Shown here in pieces: positions 14,931 through 23,182 of a stretch of 49,585 nt of DNA. Under the pieces are notes generated by a model. It did not search any database. It was not told the origin of the DNA and saw nothing but the letters and a program-made list of their open reading frames with translations. Source of the DNA: Bradyrhizobium sp. CCBAU 51627 (GTDB lineage Bacteria > Pseudomonadota > Alphaproteobacteria > Rhizobiales > Xanthobacteraceae); the NCBI RefSeq assembly GCF_028128765.1, contig NZ_LBJG01000075.1, positions 1 through 49,585 of the forward strand, given 5' to 3'. The first letter of the stretch is position 1. Each line of letters starts with the position of its first letter. Position numbers and translations under genes: made by a program.

Positions 14931-15878
14931 ATGACATCGAAATCGACCTTCGTCCTCGGCCACCGGCATTTGCTGGGCATCGAGGGCCTTTCCGCGGCCG
15001 ACATTACCGGCCTCCTCGACCTGTCCGAAGAATATGTCGAGCTGAACCGCCAGGTTGACAAGAAGCGCACCGTCCTGCGCGGACGGACGCAAGTAAACCT
15101 TTTCTTCGAGGCCTCCACCCGGACCCAGTCCTCGTTCGAGCTCGCGGGAAAGCGCTTGGGGGCCGACGTCATGAACATGTCGGTGTCCTCCTCGTCCATC
15201 AAGAAGGGCGAGACGCTGGTCGACACCGCGATGACGCTGAACGCCATGCACCCTGATATCCTGGTGGTGCGCCATCACGCCTCCGGCGCGGTGGAACTGC
15301 TGGCCCGCAAGGTCGACGGTTCCGTGATCAATGCCGGCGACGGCGCGCACGAGCATCCGACGCAGGCGCTGCTCGATGCGCTCACCATCCGCCGCAACAA
15401 GGGCCGGATCGAGGGCCTCGTGGTCGCGATCTGCGGCGACGTGCTGCATTCGCGCGTGGCGCGCTCCAACATCATCCTGCTCAACACCATGGGGGCCCGC
15501 GTTCGCGTTGTCGGCCCCTCCACGCTGTTGCCGCCCGGCATCGAGCGGATGGGCGTCGAGGTCGCGCGCGACATGCGCGAGGGGCTCAACGGCGCCGACA
15601 TCGTGATGATGCTCAGGCTCCAGCGCGAGCGCATGAACGGCTCCTTCGTGCCGTCGACATCAGAATATTTCCACTATTTCGGGCTCGACCAGAAGAAGCT
15701 AGCTTATGCCAAGCCCGACGCGCTGGTGATGCATCCAGGTCCCATGAACCGCGGCGTCGAGATCGACACCGCGGTCGCCGACGGCGCACAGTCCCTGATC
15801 CGCGAACAGGTGGAGATGGGCGTGGCCGTGCGCATGGCGGTGCTGGAAGCGCTCGCCCGTAACCTGCCGAACGCGTGA
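14931..15878 (+). CDS. pyrB: Aspartate carbamoyltransferase catalytic subunit
   Basis: A 315-residue protein that condenses carbamoyl phosphate with aspartate in pyrimidine synthesis. The carbamoyl-phosphate motif FFEASTRTQSSFELAGKRLG is intact. So are HPTQALLDALT, the HPGPMNRGVEI loop and the SSSIKKGETLVDT 80s-type loop with its lysine. I start at MTSKSTF (14931); the frame extends 13 codons further up, but these lack family resemblance. No pyrI is present. The next gene, a dihydroorotase homologue lacking zinc ligands, overlaps the stop, as in bacteria where PyrB forms a large complex with an inactive PyrC'. Confidence 0.97.
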   Translation: MTSKSTFVLGHRHLLGIEGLSAADITGLLDLSEEYVELNRQVDKKRTVLRGRTQVNLFFEASTRTQSSFELAGKRLGADVMNMSVSSSSIKKGETLVDTAMTLNAMHPDILVVRHHASGAVELLARKVDGSVINAGDGAHEHPTQALLDALTIRRNKGRIEGLVVAICGDVLHSRVARSNIILLNTMGARVRVVGPSTLLPPGIERMGVEVARDMREGLNGADIVMMLRLQRERMNGSFVPSTSEYFHYFGLDQKKLAYAKPDALVMHPGPMNRGVEIDTAVADGAQSLIREQVEMGVAVRMAVLEALARNLPNA

Positions 15879-17185
15879 TGCCCATGCTGATCGACCGCCG
15901 CCCGATCCTGCTCGCCAACGCCCGTGTCGTCGATCCCTCCAGGGATTTCGACGGCCCCGGCGACGTTCTGATTGCCGACGGCATCATCCGCGAGACCCGC
16001 CGCGGCATCGGTGCGGCCGGCGTCCCCGAAGGCACCGATGTCGTCAATTGCTCCGGCAAGATCGTGGCGCCGGGCCTGATTGACATGCGCGCCTTCGTCG
16101 GCGAGCCCGGCTTCAGCCATCGCGAGACCTTTGCCTCGGCGAGCCAGGCGGCCGCGACCGGCGGCATCACCACCATCATCTGCCAGCCCGACACGGCCCC
16201 GGTGATCGACAATTCGGCGACCGTCGACTTCGTGATGCGCCGTGCCCGCGACACCGCGATCGTCAACATCCAGCCGATGGCGGCGCTGACCAAGGGCATG
16301 CACGGCGAGGAGATGACCGAGTTCGGCCTGCTCAAGGCTGCCGGCGCCGTTGCCTTCAGCGACGGCGACCGCAGCGTCACCAATTCGCAGGTGATGCGGC
16401 GCGCGCTGACCTACGCGCGCGATTTCGACGCGCTGATCGTTCACCACACCGAGGACCCTGACCTCGTCGGCGAAGGCGTGATGAACGAGGGCGAGTTCGC
16501 CTCGCGGCTCGGCCTGATGGGCATCCCGAAGGCCGCCGAAGCCGTGATCCTCGAACGCGACATGCGCCTGGTCGCGCTGACCGGCGGCCGCTATCACGCC
16601 GCCGCGCTGTCCTGCATCGAGTCGCTCGAGATCCTGCAGCGCGCCCGCGACGCCGGCCTTGCGGTCAGCGCCTCGGTCTCGATCAACCATCTTGCGCTGA
16701 ACGAGAACGACATCGGCCCCTACCGCTCGTTCCTGAAGGTGTCGCCGCCGCTGCGCTCCGAGGACGATCGCCGCGCGATGGTCGCCGCCGTCGCCTCCGG
16801 CCTCGTCGACGTCATCATGTCCGACCACAATCCGCAGGACGTCGAGGTCAAGCGCCTGCCCTTCGCGGAAGCAGCTCCCGGCGCGATCGGCCTCGAGACC
16901 ATGCTGCCGGCGGGCCTGCGGCTGGTCCATAATGACGAGATGGACCTCAAGACGCTGATCCGGGCGATGTCGACCCGGCCGGCCGAACTGCTCGGCCTGC
17001 CGGGCGGAACCCTGCGCGTGGGCAGCCCGGCCGACGTCATCGTCATCGACCCTGACGTGCCCTGGGTGGTTGATCCCGCCGAGCTCAAATCGCCCTGCAA
17101 GAACACCCCATTCGACGAAGCCCGCTTCACAGGTCGCGCGATCAGGACCATTGTTGGCGGGCGAACGGTGTACGAGCATGTCTAA
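15875..17185 (+). CDS. pyrC: Dihydroorotase-like protein, probably inactive (PyrC')
   Basis: About 436 residues of amidohydrolase fold, of type I dihydroorotase length. Several metal-site residues are missing. The DxHxH motif that should follow PGLID reads DMRAF, with Arg and Phe at positions 72 and 74. The HLS histidine is replaced (YHAAALS). HHTEDPD and SDHNPQ remain. By analogy with Pseudomonas PyrC' it is probably a structural partner of PyrB rather than an enzyme, and an active dihydroorotase should exist elsewhere. Start: GTG 15875 overlaps the pyrB stop as GTGA; ATG 15878 is equally possible. plsY follows after a TAATG junction. Confidence 0.9.
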   Translation: MMPMLIDRRPILLANARVVDPSRDFDGPGDVLIADGIIRETRRGIGAAGVPEGTDVVNCSGKIVAPGLIDMRAFVGEPGFSHRETFASASQAAATGGITTIICQPDTAPVIDNSATVDFVMRRARDTAIVNIQPMAALTKGMHGEEMTEFGLLKAAGAVAFSDGDRSVTNSQVMRRALTYARDFDALIVHHTEDPDLVGEGVMNEGEFASRLGLMGIPKAAEAVILERDMRLVALTGGRYHAAALSCIESLEILQRARDAGLAVSASVSINHLALNENDIGPYRSFLKVSPPLRSEDDRRAMVAAVASGLVDVIMSDHNPQDVEVKRLPFAEAAPGAIGLETMLPAGLRLVHNDEMDLKTLIRAMSTRPAELLGLPGGTLRVGSPADVIVIDPDVPWVVDPAELKSPCKNTPFDEARFTGRAIRTIVGGRTVYEHV

Positions 17186-17220
17186 TGGGCGCTGGCTATG
17201 TCAGCCATGGAGGTACCGCC

Positions 17221-17817
17221 ATGGGGCTTGATGCCTTCCTGCCGGTGGCCTTTGTCATCGGCTATTTGCTCGGCTCGATTCCCTTCGGGCTGGTGCTCAC
17301 AAAGCTCGCCGGCATGCAGGATCTGCGCTCGATCGGCTCCGGCAATATCGGCGCCACCAACGTGCTGCGCACCGGCCGCAAGGGCCTCGCCGCGGCCACG
17401 CTGCTGCTCGACGCCCTCAAAGGCACCGCGGCCGTGGTGATCTCTGGCTATGTCGCCGGCCCGAATGCCGCGATGGTGGCCGGCCTCGGCGCCTTCCTCG
17501 GCCATCTCTTTCCGGTCTGGCTCAAATTCAAGGGCGGTAAAGGCGTCGCCGTCTATATCGGCATCCTGCTCGGCCTGTTCTGGCCGGCGGCGCTGGTGTT
17601 CTGCCTGATCTGGCTCGCGACCGCCTTCACCACCCGCTATTCCTCGCTCTCGGCGCTGGTGGCGGCCTTCATCACGCCCCTGTTCCTGTGGTGGTTCGGC
17701 CACCTCACGCTGGCCTCGCTGTCGGTCGTGCTGACGCTGCTGCTGTTCTACATGCACCGCGAGAACATCAAGCGGCTGCAATCAGGAAAAGAAGGCCGCA
17801 TCGGCGAGAAGGCCTGA
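17221..17817 (+). CDS. plsY: Glycerol-3-phosphate acyltransferase PlsY
   Basis: A 198-residue inner-membrane enzyme that transfers acyl groups from acyl phosphate to glycerol-3-phosphate, the first step of phospholipid synthesis. Conserved loops are present: GYLLGSIPFGLVL, RSIGSGNIGATNVLRTG (catalytic Ser-Gly-Asn/Asn), DALKGT, LGHLFPVWLKFKGGKGVAV and a late HRENIKRL. Several hydrophobic segments flank them. GGAGGT nine bases before ATG 17221 fixes this start over the ATG at 17185 that overlaps the pyrC stop. It is the third gene of a pyrB-pyrC-plsY transcription unit. Confidence 0.96.
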   Translation: MGLDAFLPVAFVIGYLLGSIPFGLVLTKLAGMQDLRSIGSGNIGATNVLRTGRKGLAAATLLLDALKGTAAVVISGYVAGPNAAMVAGLGAFLGHLFPVWLKFKGGKGVAVYIGILLGLFWPAALVFCLIWLATAFTTRYSSLSALVAAFITPLFLWWFGHLTLASLSVVLTLLLFYMHRENIKRLQSGKEGRIGEKA

Positions 17818-17884
17818 AGCCGGAAAAAGTACGGATACCGCCGCACCCTCTCCGCATTATATGCCAAATCCTGTTCGCAACTTT

Positions 17885-17901
17885 CACCCGGCTTGCGGGT
17901 G
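17885..17901 (+). other. Small hairpin after plsY
   Basis: CACCCG-GCTTG-CGGGTG forms a perfect six-base stem 68 bases after the plsY stop, in the gap before the patatin gene. No T-run follows. It may be part of the 3' end of the plsY message or of the patatin leader. Confidence 0.3.
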
Positions 17902-17966
17902 GCAGTGGCGGTCAGGTTCCATGCCTGTCATCCTGACACAGGATTGGCGTTACGCGGTTGCTCAGA

Positions 17967-19154
17967 ATGAGCGAGAAGATTAACGGCACGCATGAGGACG
18001 GTGGCTCGGAGGGGACCGCGGCAAGCCGCCTGCTCTCGCTGACCAACATCTGGTCGGATGCGCCCTCACTGCCTCCGGCCCCAGTGCCCACTCCCGTTCC
18101 GCCTCCGCGACCTGCTCCCATCGCGCAAGCCCCTGTAATGGTCGAGGTCGCACCAGCGCCCGCGCCTGTCCCACCCGTGCGAGCGCGCGCCGAACAATGG
18201 CCACCGCAAAAACTCTCGCTGGCGCTACAGGGCGGCGGCAGCTTCGCCGCCTTCACCTGGGGCGTGCTCGAGCGGCTGCTGGAAGAACCTTCTATCGAAT
18301 TCGACACCATCAGCGGCGCCAGCGCCGGTGCCATCAACGCATTGCTGCTCGCCGCCGGCCTTGCCGAAGGCGGCCGCGAAGCGGCGCGCGCACGGCTGAA
18401 CCGGTTCTGGGTCCGCCTGATGCACGAGGCCTCGTTCCGCTCGCTGATGCTGCTCGGCGGCTTCTCGCCGGCCGGAAGCTCCGTCGCGTTCGGCCCGACG
18501 CTGCGCTCCGGCCAGTTCGATCCGTTCGATCTCGATCCGCTGCGCCAGGCGCTGTCGCGCGACATCAATTTTGAAGCCCTGCGCGGCGGAAAATGCCCGA
18601 AGCTGCTGATCGCGGCGACGCGGATCCGCGACGGCCAGCAGCAGATTTTCGGCAACGACGCGATCACCGCCGACGTCGCGCTGGCCTCGACCTGCCCGCC
18701 CCTGGTGCACTGCGCCGTCGAGATCGACGGCGAGGCCTATTGGGACGGCGGCTTCGGCGGCAATCCGCCACTGATCAAGCTGGCGCAGCTATCGACGACC
18801 GCCGATTTGTTGCTGGTCCAGGTCACGCCGACGCGCGACAGTTACGTGCCGATCACGCTCGCCGCAATCGATCGCCGTCTCGACCAGATCGCCGCCAATG
18901 CCGCGCTCAATGCCGAGATCGCCGCGATCGCGTGGGCACAAGATTCCACCGCGCCTTCGCTACGCCTCTCCAGGATCGCGGCCGAAGACTCCGTCGACGG
19001 GCTGGCGCAGCGCTCGTCGACCGATCTCGGTCGCGGCTTCATTCGCCTGTTGCACCGGAACGGGCGCGAGGCCGCCGCGCGCTGGCTCGGGCAAGAGACC
19101 GTGAGCGCCAAATCCCGGCACGCCGCGCCCGCGGCCGAGTTCGCGCTAGCCTGA
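17967..19154 (+). CDS. Patatin-like phospholipase
   Basis: A 395-residue protein. After a proline-rich, probably disordered N-terminus (residues about 30-75) comes a patatin domain. It has the oxyanion loop LALQGGGSFAAFTWGVL, the nucleophile motif GASAG (GxSxG) and the DGG motif (YWDGGFGGNPPL) that completes the Ser-Asp dyad. It should hydrolyse acyl esters of lipids. There is no signal peptide, so action may be at the cytoplasmic face or after export. I start at ATG 17967 rather than the upstream TTG. Its 3' end overlaps the convergent amidase gene by nine bases. With the amidase it sits between plsY and dprA. Confidence 0.92.
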   Translation: MSEKINGTHEDGGSEGTAASRLLSLTNIWSDAPSLPPAPVPTPVPPPRPAPIAQAPVMVEVAPAPAPVPPVRARAEQWPPQKLSLALQGGGSFAAFTWGVLERLLEEPSIEFDTISGASAGAINALLLAAGLAEGGREAARARLNRFWVRLMHEASFRSLMLLGGFSPAGSSVAFGPTLRSGQFDPFDLDPLRQALSRDINFEALRGGKCPKLLIAATRIRDGQQQIFGNDAITADVALASTCPPLVHCAVEIDGEAYWDGGFGGNPPLIKLAQLSTTADLLLVQVTPTRDSYVPITLAAIDRRLDQIAANAALNAEIAAIAWAQDSTAPSLRLSRIAAEDSVDGLAQRSSTDLGRGFIRLLHRNGREAAARWLGQETVSAKSRHAAPAAEFALA

Positions 19155-20390
19155 TTTCGCCAGCGCATCCTCCAGGAACCAGGCCGCCGAAAGCGCGCCG
19201 GGGTCGTTGCCGAAGCGCGCGATCACCTGCACGCCAACAGGCAGGCCGCCGACCTTCATCACGGGCACGTTGACGCAAGGATTGCCCATCAGCGTCCACA
19301 GCCGGTTGTAGCGAGGCGAACCGGTCGAGGCGAGCTCCTTGGCCGGCGCGGTCCCGGGCGCGGAATAAGTGAGCAGCACGTCGAAACCTTCGAACAGCTC
19401 GCCAAGCTCGCGGCGACCACGGCGGGCGATCCGGCGTGCATCGTCATATTCCTTCGGCGTCAGCCCGACGGTTTCATCGAGGCTTGCGCGCAGCATCGGC
19501 GCGATCTCGTCGTGGTGCTGGTCAAACTCCCAGGCGAGCGCGCGATGCGCTTCAAAATCCTGGATGATGGGATGGATGCGCCAGGCCTCCTGCACCGCCT
19601 CGGGCAGATCGATGGTCTGCACGCTGGCGCCGGCCTTCTCGGCCGCCTTGATCGCAGCCAGCAAGCCGTCTTCGGCTGCCGGCTCCACGGCTTCGGCGAA
19701 CTCCTGCCTGACCACGCCGATGCGCGGCGATTTCGCTGCGACGACGCCAGCGAATTCGGTGCGGCCGGTCATCGCCAGAAGCCCGCGCGCAAGATCTTCC
19801 GCGCGCGACCCGAACAGGCCGACCGTGTCGAGCGCCCAGGAATAGCACTTCACGCCGACCGTCGGCAGCATGCGGAACGACGGCTTGATCGCCGCAGCAC
19901 CGCAATAGGCGGCGGGCCGGATCACCGAGCCGCCGGTCTGGGTGCCCAGCGCCAGCGGGATCATGCCGGCGCCGACCGCCGCCGCCGAGCCCGAGGACGA
20001 ACCTCCCGGCGTATGGCCGGGATTGTGCGGATTGAGCGTTTGCGTCGGATCGCGCGAGGCGAAGGCGGTGGTCGTGGTCTTGCCGATGATGGTGGCGCCT
20101 GCCCGCTTCAGCATCATCACGACGGGCGCATCCGCGCGCGGCTGCCAGCCGCGATAGATCTCCGAGCCCATTTCGGTCGGCATATCGGCGGTGTCGATGA
20201 TGTCCTTGATGCCGATTGCAATGCCTCGCAACGGGCCGGCGGCTTGCGCCTTCGCGGACTTGTCGTGCCGGACGAAAGCGCGGACGTCCTTGTCCCTGGC
20301 CTCGATCGCCGCATGCGACTGGGCGATGGCGTCCTCAGGCGAAAGCTCCCCCGCTTCGATGCGGCGCTGGAGGTCGGCGAGTGAGATCAT
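19146..20390 (-). CDS. Amidase-signature family hydrolase
   Basis: A 414-residue amidase-signature enzyme. The Lys-cisSer-Ser triad is intact: GIAIGIKDIIDT, PGGSSSGSAAAVGAG and GTQTGGSVIRPAAYCG. It is shorter than the GatA in this window and lacks GatA's C-terminal glutamine-pocket stretch. It is more likely a free-standing amidase acting on a small amide, but its substrate cannot be read from sequence. It is convergent with the patatin gene and divergent from dprA, which starts 115 bases away. Being the only minus gene in a plus-strand run suggests later insertion (inference). Confidence 0.92.
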   Translation of the reverse strand: MISLADLQRRIEAGELSPEDAIAQSHAAIEARDKDVRAFVRHDKSAKAQAAGPLRGIAIGIKDIIDTADMPTEMGSEIYRGWQPRADAPVVMMLKRAGATIIGKTTTTAFASRDPTQTLNPHNPGHTPGGSSSGSAAAVGAGMIPLALGTQTGGSVIRPAAYCGAAAIKPSFRMLPTVGVKCYSWALDTVGLFGSRAEDLARGLLAMTGRTEFAGVVAAKSPRIGVVRQEFAEAVEPAAEDGLLAAIKAAEKAGASVQTIDLPEAVQEAWRIHPIIQDFEAHRALAWEFDQHHDEIAPMLRASLDETVGLTPKEYDDARRIARRGRRELGELFEGFDVLLTYSAPGTAPAKELASTGSPRYNRLWTLMGNPCVNVPVMKVGGLPVGVQVIARFGNDPGALSAAWFLEDALAKSG

Positions 20391-20505
20391 GGCAAAATCC
20401 TTCTTATTGTCATCGCTTTTAGCATCGGGGCGAGGCCGCGCAAGCGCACGCCGCTATTGCGCAACGCCCTCAGGTTGTTACATGCTGTCGCCACAAGGAG
20501 ACGCC

Positions 20506-21624
20506 GTGGACGCCATCAACCCAAGTGTGGAGCTGACCGAGGCTGAGCGGATCGACCGGCTGCGGCTGATCCGCTCCGACAATGTCGGGCCGCGCACCTT
20601 CCGCTCGCTGGTCGATCATTTCGGCACGGCCCGCGCCGCGCTGGAGCGGCTGCCTGATCTGGCACGCCGCGGCGGCGCACAGCGATCCGGGCGCATCTGT
20701 AGTGCGGACGAAGCGAAGGCCGAGCTCGTCGCAAGCCGCCAATTCGGCATGGCCTGGCTCGCGCCCGGGGAAGAGGGCTATCCGGCGCGGCTGGCGACGC
20801 TTGACGATGCGCCGCCGCTGCTCGCGGTGCGCGGTGACACCAGGACGCTGATGCGGCCGATGATCGCGATCGTCGGCTCGCGCAATGCCTCTGGCGCCGG
20901 GCTCAAATTCGCAGGCCAGCTTGCCCGCGAGCTCGGCGAAGCCGGCTTCATCATCATCTCGGGGCTCGCCCGCGGCGTCGACCAGGCTGCTCATCGCGCC
21001 AGCGTCGGGACCGGCACGATCGCGGTGCTCGCCGGCGGCCAGGACTGCATCTATCCGCCCGAGCACAGCGATCTGCTTGCCGCGATCGTCGATCACCAGG
21101 GCGCAGCGATCTCCGAAATGCCGCTCGGCCACGAGCCGCGCGCCCGCGACTTCCCGCGCCGCAACCGGCTGATCTCGGGCGCCGCACTCGGCGTGGTCGT
21201 GGTGGAGGCAGCGCACCGCTCGGGCTCGCTGATCACCGCGCGCATGGCCGCCGAACAAGGCCGCGAAGTGTTCGCAGTCCCAGGCTCGCCGCTCGATCCG
21301 CGCGCAGCCGGGACCAATGACCTGATCAAGCAGGGCGCAACGCTGGTCACGGAAGCTTCCGACATCATCAACGCGGTCCAGCCGATCATGGAGCGGCCGC
21401 TGATGATTCCTGCGAGAGAGCCCGACAGCGAACCGTTCGAGAGCGATCCGCAAGGGCACGACCGCGACCAGATCACGAACCTGCTCGGCCCCGCCCCCAT
21501 CTCGATCGACGATCTCGTGCGAATGTCCGGCGCCTCGCCTGCAATTGTGCGCACCGTACTGCTGGAGCTCGAGCTTGCCGGTCGCCTCGAGCGTCACGGC
21601 GGGGGATTGGTGTCGCTACTCTAG
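20506..21624 (+). CDS. dprA: DNA-processing protein DprA/Smf
   Basis: The product is about 372 residues. The DprA Rossmann domain is plain: IAIVGSRNASGAGLKFAGQL, then FIIISGLARGVDQAAHRASV, then the EHSDLLAAIVDHQGA and RDFPRRNRLISGAALG stretches. The C-terminus is the winged-helix DML1-like domain (APISIDDLVRMSGASPAIVR). In transformable bacteria DprA loads RecA on incoming single-stranded DNA. I start at GTG 20506, which has AAGGAG five to six bases before it; ATG 20482 is the alternative. The end overlaps the convergent HxlR gene by four bases. Confidence 0.95.
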   Translation: MDAINPSVELTEAERIDRLRLIRSDNVGPRTFRSLVDHFGTARAALERLPDLARRGGAQRSGRICSADEAKAELVASRQFGMAWLAPGEEGYPARLATLDDAPPLLAVRGDTRTLMRPMIAIVGSRNASGAGLKFAGQLARELGEAGFIIISGLARGVDQAAHRASVGTGTIAVLAGGQDCIYPPEHSDLLAAIVDHQGAAISEMPLGHEPRARDFPRRNRLISGAALGVVVVEAAHRSGSLITARMAAEQGREVFAVPGSPLDPRAAGTNDLIKQGATLVTEASDIINAVQPIMERPLMIPAREPDSEPFESDPQGHDRDQITNLLGPAPISIDDLVRMSGASPAIVRTVLLELELAGRLERHGGGLVSLL

Positions 21625-22055
21625 GCGCCGTTGCGCTCGTCGAAGTGCGTGCGCGCCGCCGCGATCTGCGCCTGGTGCGCGATCGCCCACTCGCCAAGCG
21701 CCTTCACCGGCTGCTGCAACCCGCGACCGAGGTCGGTCAGCTCGTAGTCCACGCGCGGCGGAATGGTCGGGAAGATCGTGCGCGTGACGAGGCCGTCACG
21801 CTCCAGTCCGCGCAAGGTCAGGGTCAGCATCCGCTGCGAGATGCCGTTGATCATGCGCTTCAGCTCGTTGAAGCGTTTCGGCCCGTCGCTGAGCATCATG
21901 ATCACGAACACACTCCATTTGTCGCCGACGCGGGACAGCACGGAAGCAACCCCGCGGCAATCCGCATGGTTCGGATCCGGCATTGGATCGGGCCTTTGAT
22001 GCGGCTCCGGCGCGGCAGGCAAATCGCTGTGCGTCGGTTTCAATAATGTGCCCAT
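21621..22055 (-). CDS. HxlR-family regulator with N-terminal cysteine
   Basis: The product is 144 residues with the HxlR winged helix: VLSRVGDKWSVFVIMMLSDG, PKRFNELKRMINGISQRMLT, then LERDGLVTRTIFPTIPPRVD. A single cysteine just before the first helix (HADCRGVAS, residue about 34) sits where redox-sensing YodB/QorR-type proteins carry their sensor thiol. The divergent neighbour is an azoreductase gene, the classical target of such regulators, so the pair probably answers electrophiles or quinones (inference). The start may instead be M25 (21983); neither start has a good ribosome-binding site. It ends four bases inside dprA. Confidence 0.9.
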   Translation of the reverse strand: MGTLLKPTHSDLPAAPEPHQRPDPMPDPNHADCRGVASVLSRVGDKWSVFVIMMLSDGPKRFNELKRMINGISQRMLTLTLRGLERDGLVTRTIFPTIPPRVDYELTDLGRGLQQPVKALGEWAIAHQAQIAAARTHFDERNGA

Positions 22056-22093
22056 GGCTCAAAAAAGTGCGTTCTTGCGGGGATTTCGACAGT

Positions 22094-22106
22094 CACTCAT
22101 GTAGTG
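22094..22106. promoter_or_regulatory. Possible operator between hxlR and azoreductase genes
   Basis: CACT-N5-AGTG is a short inverted repeat in the 83-bp gap between the divergent HxlR and azoreductase genes. Four-base arms are weak evidence, but it is the only symmetric element I see in a gap that must hold the regulated promoter. Confidence 0.25.
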
Positions 22107-22138
22107 CGGGTTACAAATCTATACCATGGGTGACCCCA

Positions 22139-22747
22139 ATGAAACTCCTCCATCTCGACTCCAGCGTGCTTGGCCCCCACTCGGTCTCCAGGCAGGTTTC
22201 CGCCGCCATCGTCGACCGCCTCAAGCAGGCCACGCCCACCCTTCAAATCGTCTATCGCGACCTGACCCAGGCCCCGCTTGCCCATCTCTCCGGCTCGCAC
22301 CTCGCCGCCGCGCAAGGCGCTCCCGCGCCCGCGGAACTTGGACCGGACCTCGCCGCGAGCGCGGCCGTGCTCGACGAGTTTCTCGCTGCCGACATCGTCG
22401 TGATCGGCGCGCCCATGTACAACTTCACCATCCCAAGCCAGCTCAAGGCCTGGATCGACCGCATCCTGGTGGCGGGGAAGACATTTAAGTATGGCGCGAC
22501 TGGGCCCGAGGGGCTCGCCGGCCGCAAGCGCGTGATCGTGGCGATTTCACGCGGCGGCTATTACGGTGCGGCGACGCCCTACGCCGCCGGAGAACATCTC
22601 GAAACCTATTTGCGCTGGGTGTTCGGCTTCATGGGGGTCACCGGCGTCGAATTCATCTCCGCCGACGGTATCCAGGTCGGCCCGGAACATCGCGAGAAGG
22701 CGCTTGCTGGCGCGCTCGAGGCGGCAACGAGCCTGCACGCGGCCTGA
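22139..22747 (+). CDS. azoR: FMN-dependent NADH:azo/quinone oxidoreductase
   Basis: A 202-residue flavodoxin-fold protein of AzoR size. AzoR patterns: MKLLHLDSSVLGPHSVSRQV (FMN phosphate loop), PMYNFTIPSQLKAWIDRI (isoalloxazine contact), and ISRGGYYG. It should reduce quinones and azo dyes by two electrons with NADH, limiting semiquinone stress in the cytoplasm. Start ATG 22139 matches the family; the frame is open another 52 codons upstream but runs antisense through the regulator. It is divergent from an HxlR regulator and probably controlled by it. Confidence 0.93.
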   Translation: MKLLHLDSSVLGPHSVSRQVSAAIVDRLKQATPTLQIVYRDLTQAPLAHLSGSHLAAAQGAPAPAELGPDLAASAAVLDEFLAADIVVIGAPMYNFTIPSQLKAWIDRILVAGKTFKYGATGPEGLAGRKRVIVAISRGGYYGAATPYAAGEHLETYLRWVFGFMGVTGVEFISADGIQVGPEHREKALAGALEAATSLHAA

Positions 22748-22817
22748 GCGTTATGCCGACATCATCAGCCGCCAAACTATCTGCGGCGGCTGATGCACCG
22801 GCCGATGGTCCGGAAAG

Positions 22818-23000
22818 CTAGAACCAGGCGCCCTGTACACCCAGGATCACGGCAACGAGTGACATGAGCAGGCCGATCCCCGAAAAGATGACGACCCCAA
22901 TGAACTCTGATGTATCGGAACGTTTGGCGGGAACTGCGGAGCGTTCGGTGTAAATGCGTGTGACTGAAATCGGCGAAGCAATGCGGGCTGCTTTCGGCAT
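22818..23000 (-). CDS. Small single-pass membrane protein, 60 residues
   Basis: The product is 60 residues. A basic/serine-threonine N-terminus is followed by one strong hydrophobic helix (FIGVVIFSGIGLLMSLVAVI). AAGGAG lies seven bases before the ATG and gives a near-ideal ribosome-binding site, so it is likely translated well. Probably an inner-membrane peptide with N-in topology (more basic residues at the N-terminal side). No family is recognised. It lies alone between the azoreductase and the SDR gene. Confidence 0.78.
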   Translation of the reverse strand: MPKAARIASPISVTRIYTERSAVPAKRSDTSEFIGVVIFSGIGLLMSLVAVILGVQGAWF

Positions 23001-23182
23001 AACGGACTCCTTTTTAAAAAAATGAGTCTTTTGACCCCCGGCCCGTAGAAGGGTCTTTGCAACGCGCGCGAAGGTTCAACGCATCCCGCAAGGTTCAGGA
23101 AAATACATCTCAGGGCACGAGGGAACCGGCCGGCGCAACCGCTCGCGGTTTGCGCGGCCGGCTCAGTGTTCAGATGAGTTGA

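Noticed and set aside
15704..17179. 491-codon minus-strand ORF antisense to pyrC'
   Set aside because: No recognisable motifs; the product is His/Arg/Asp-rich as usual for shadow frames.
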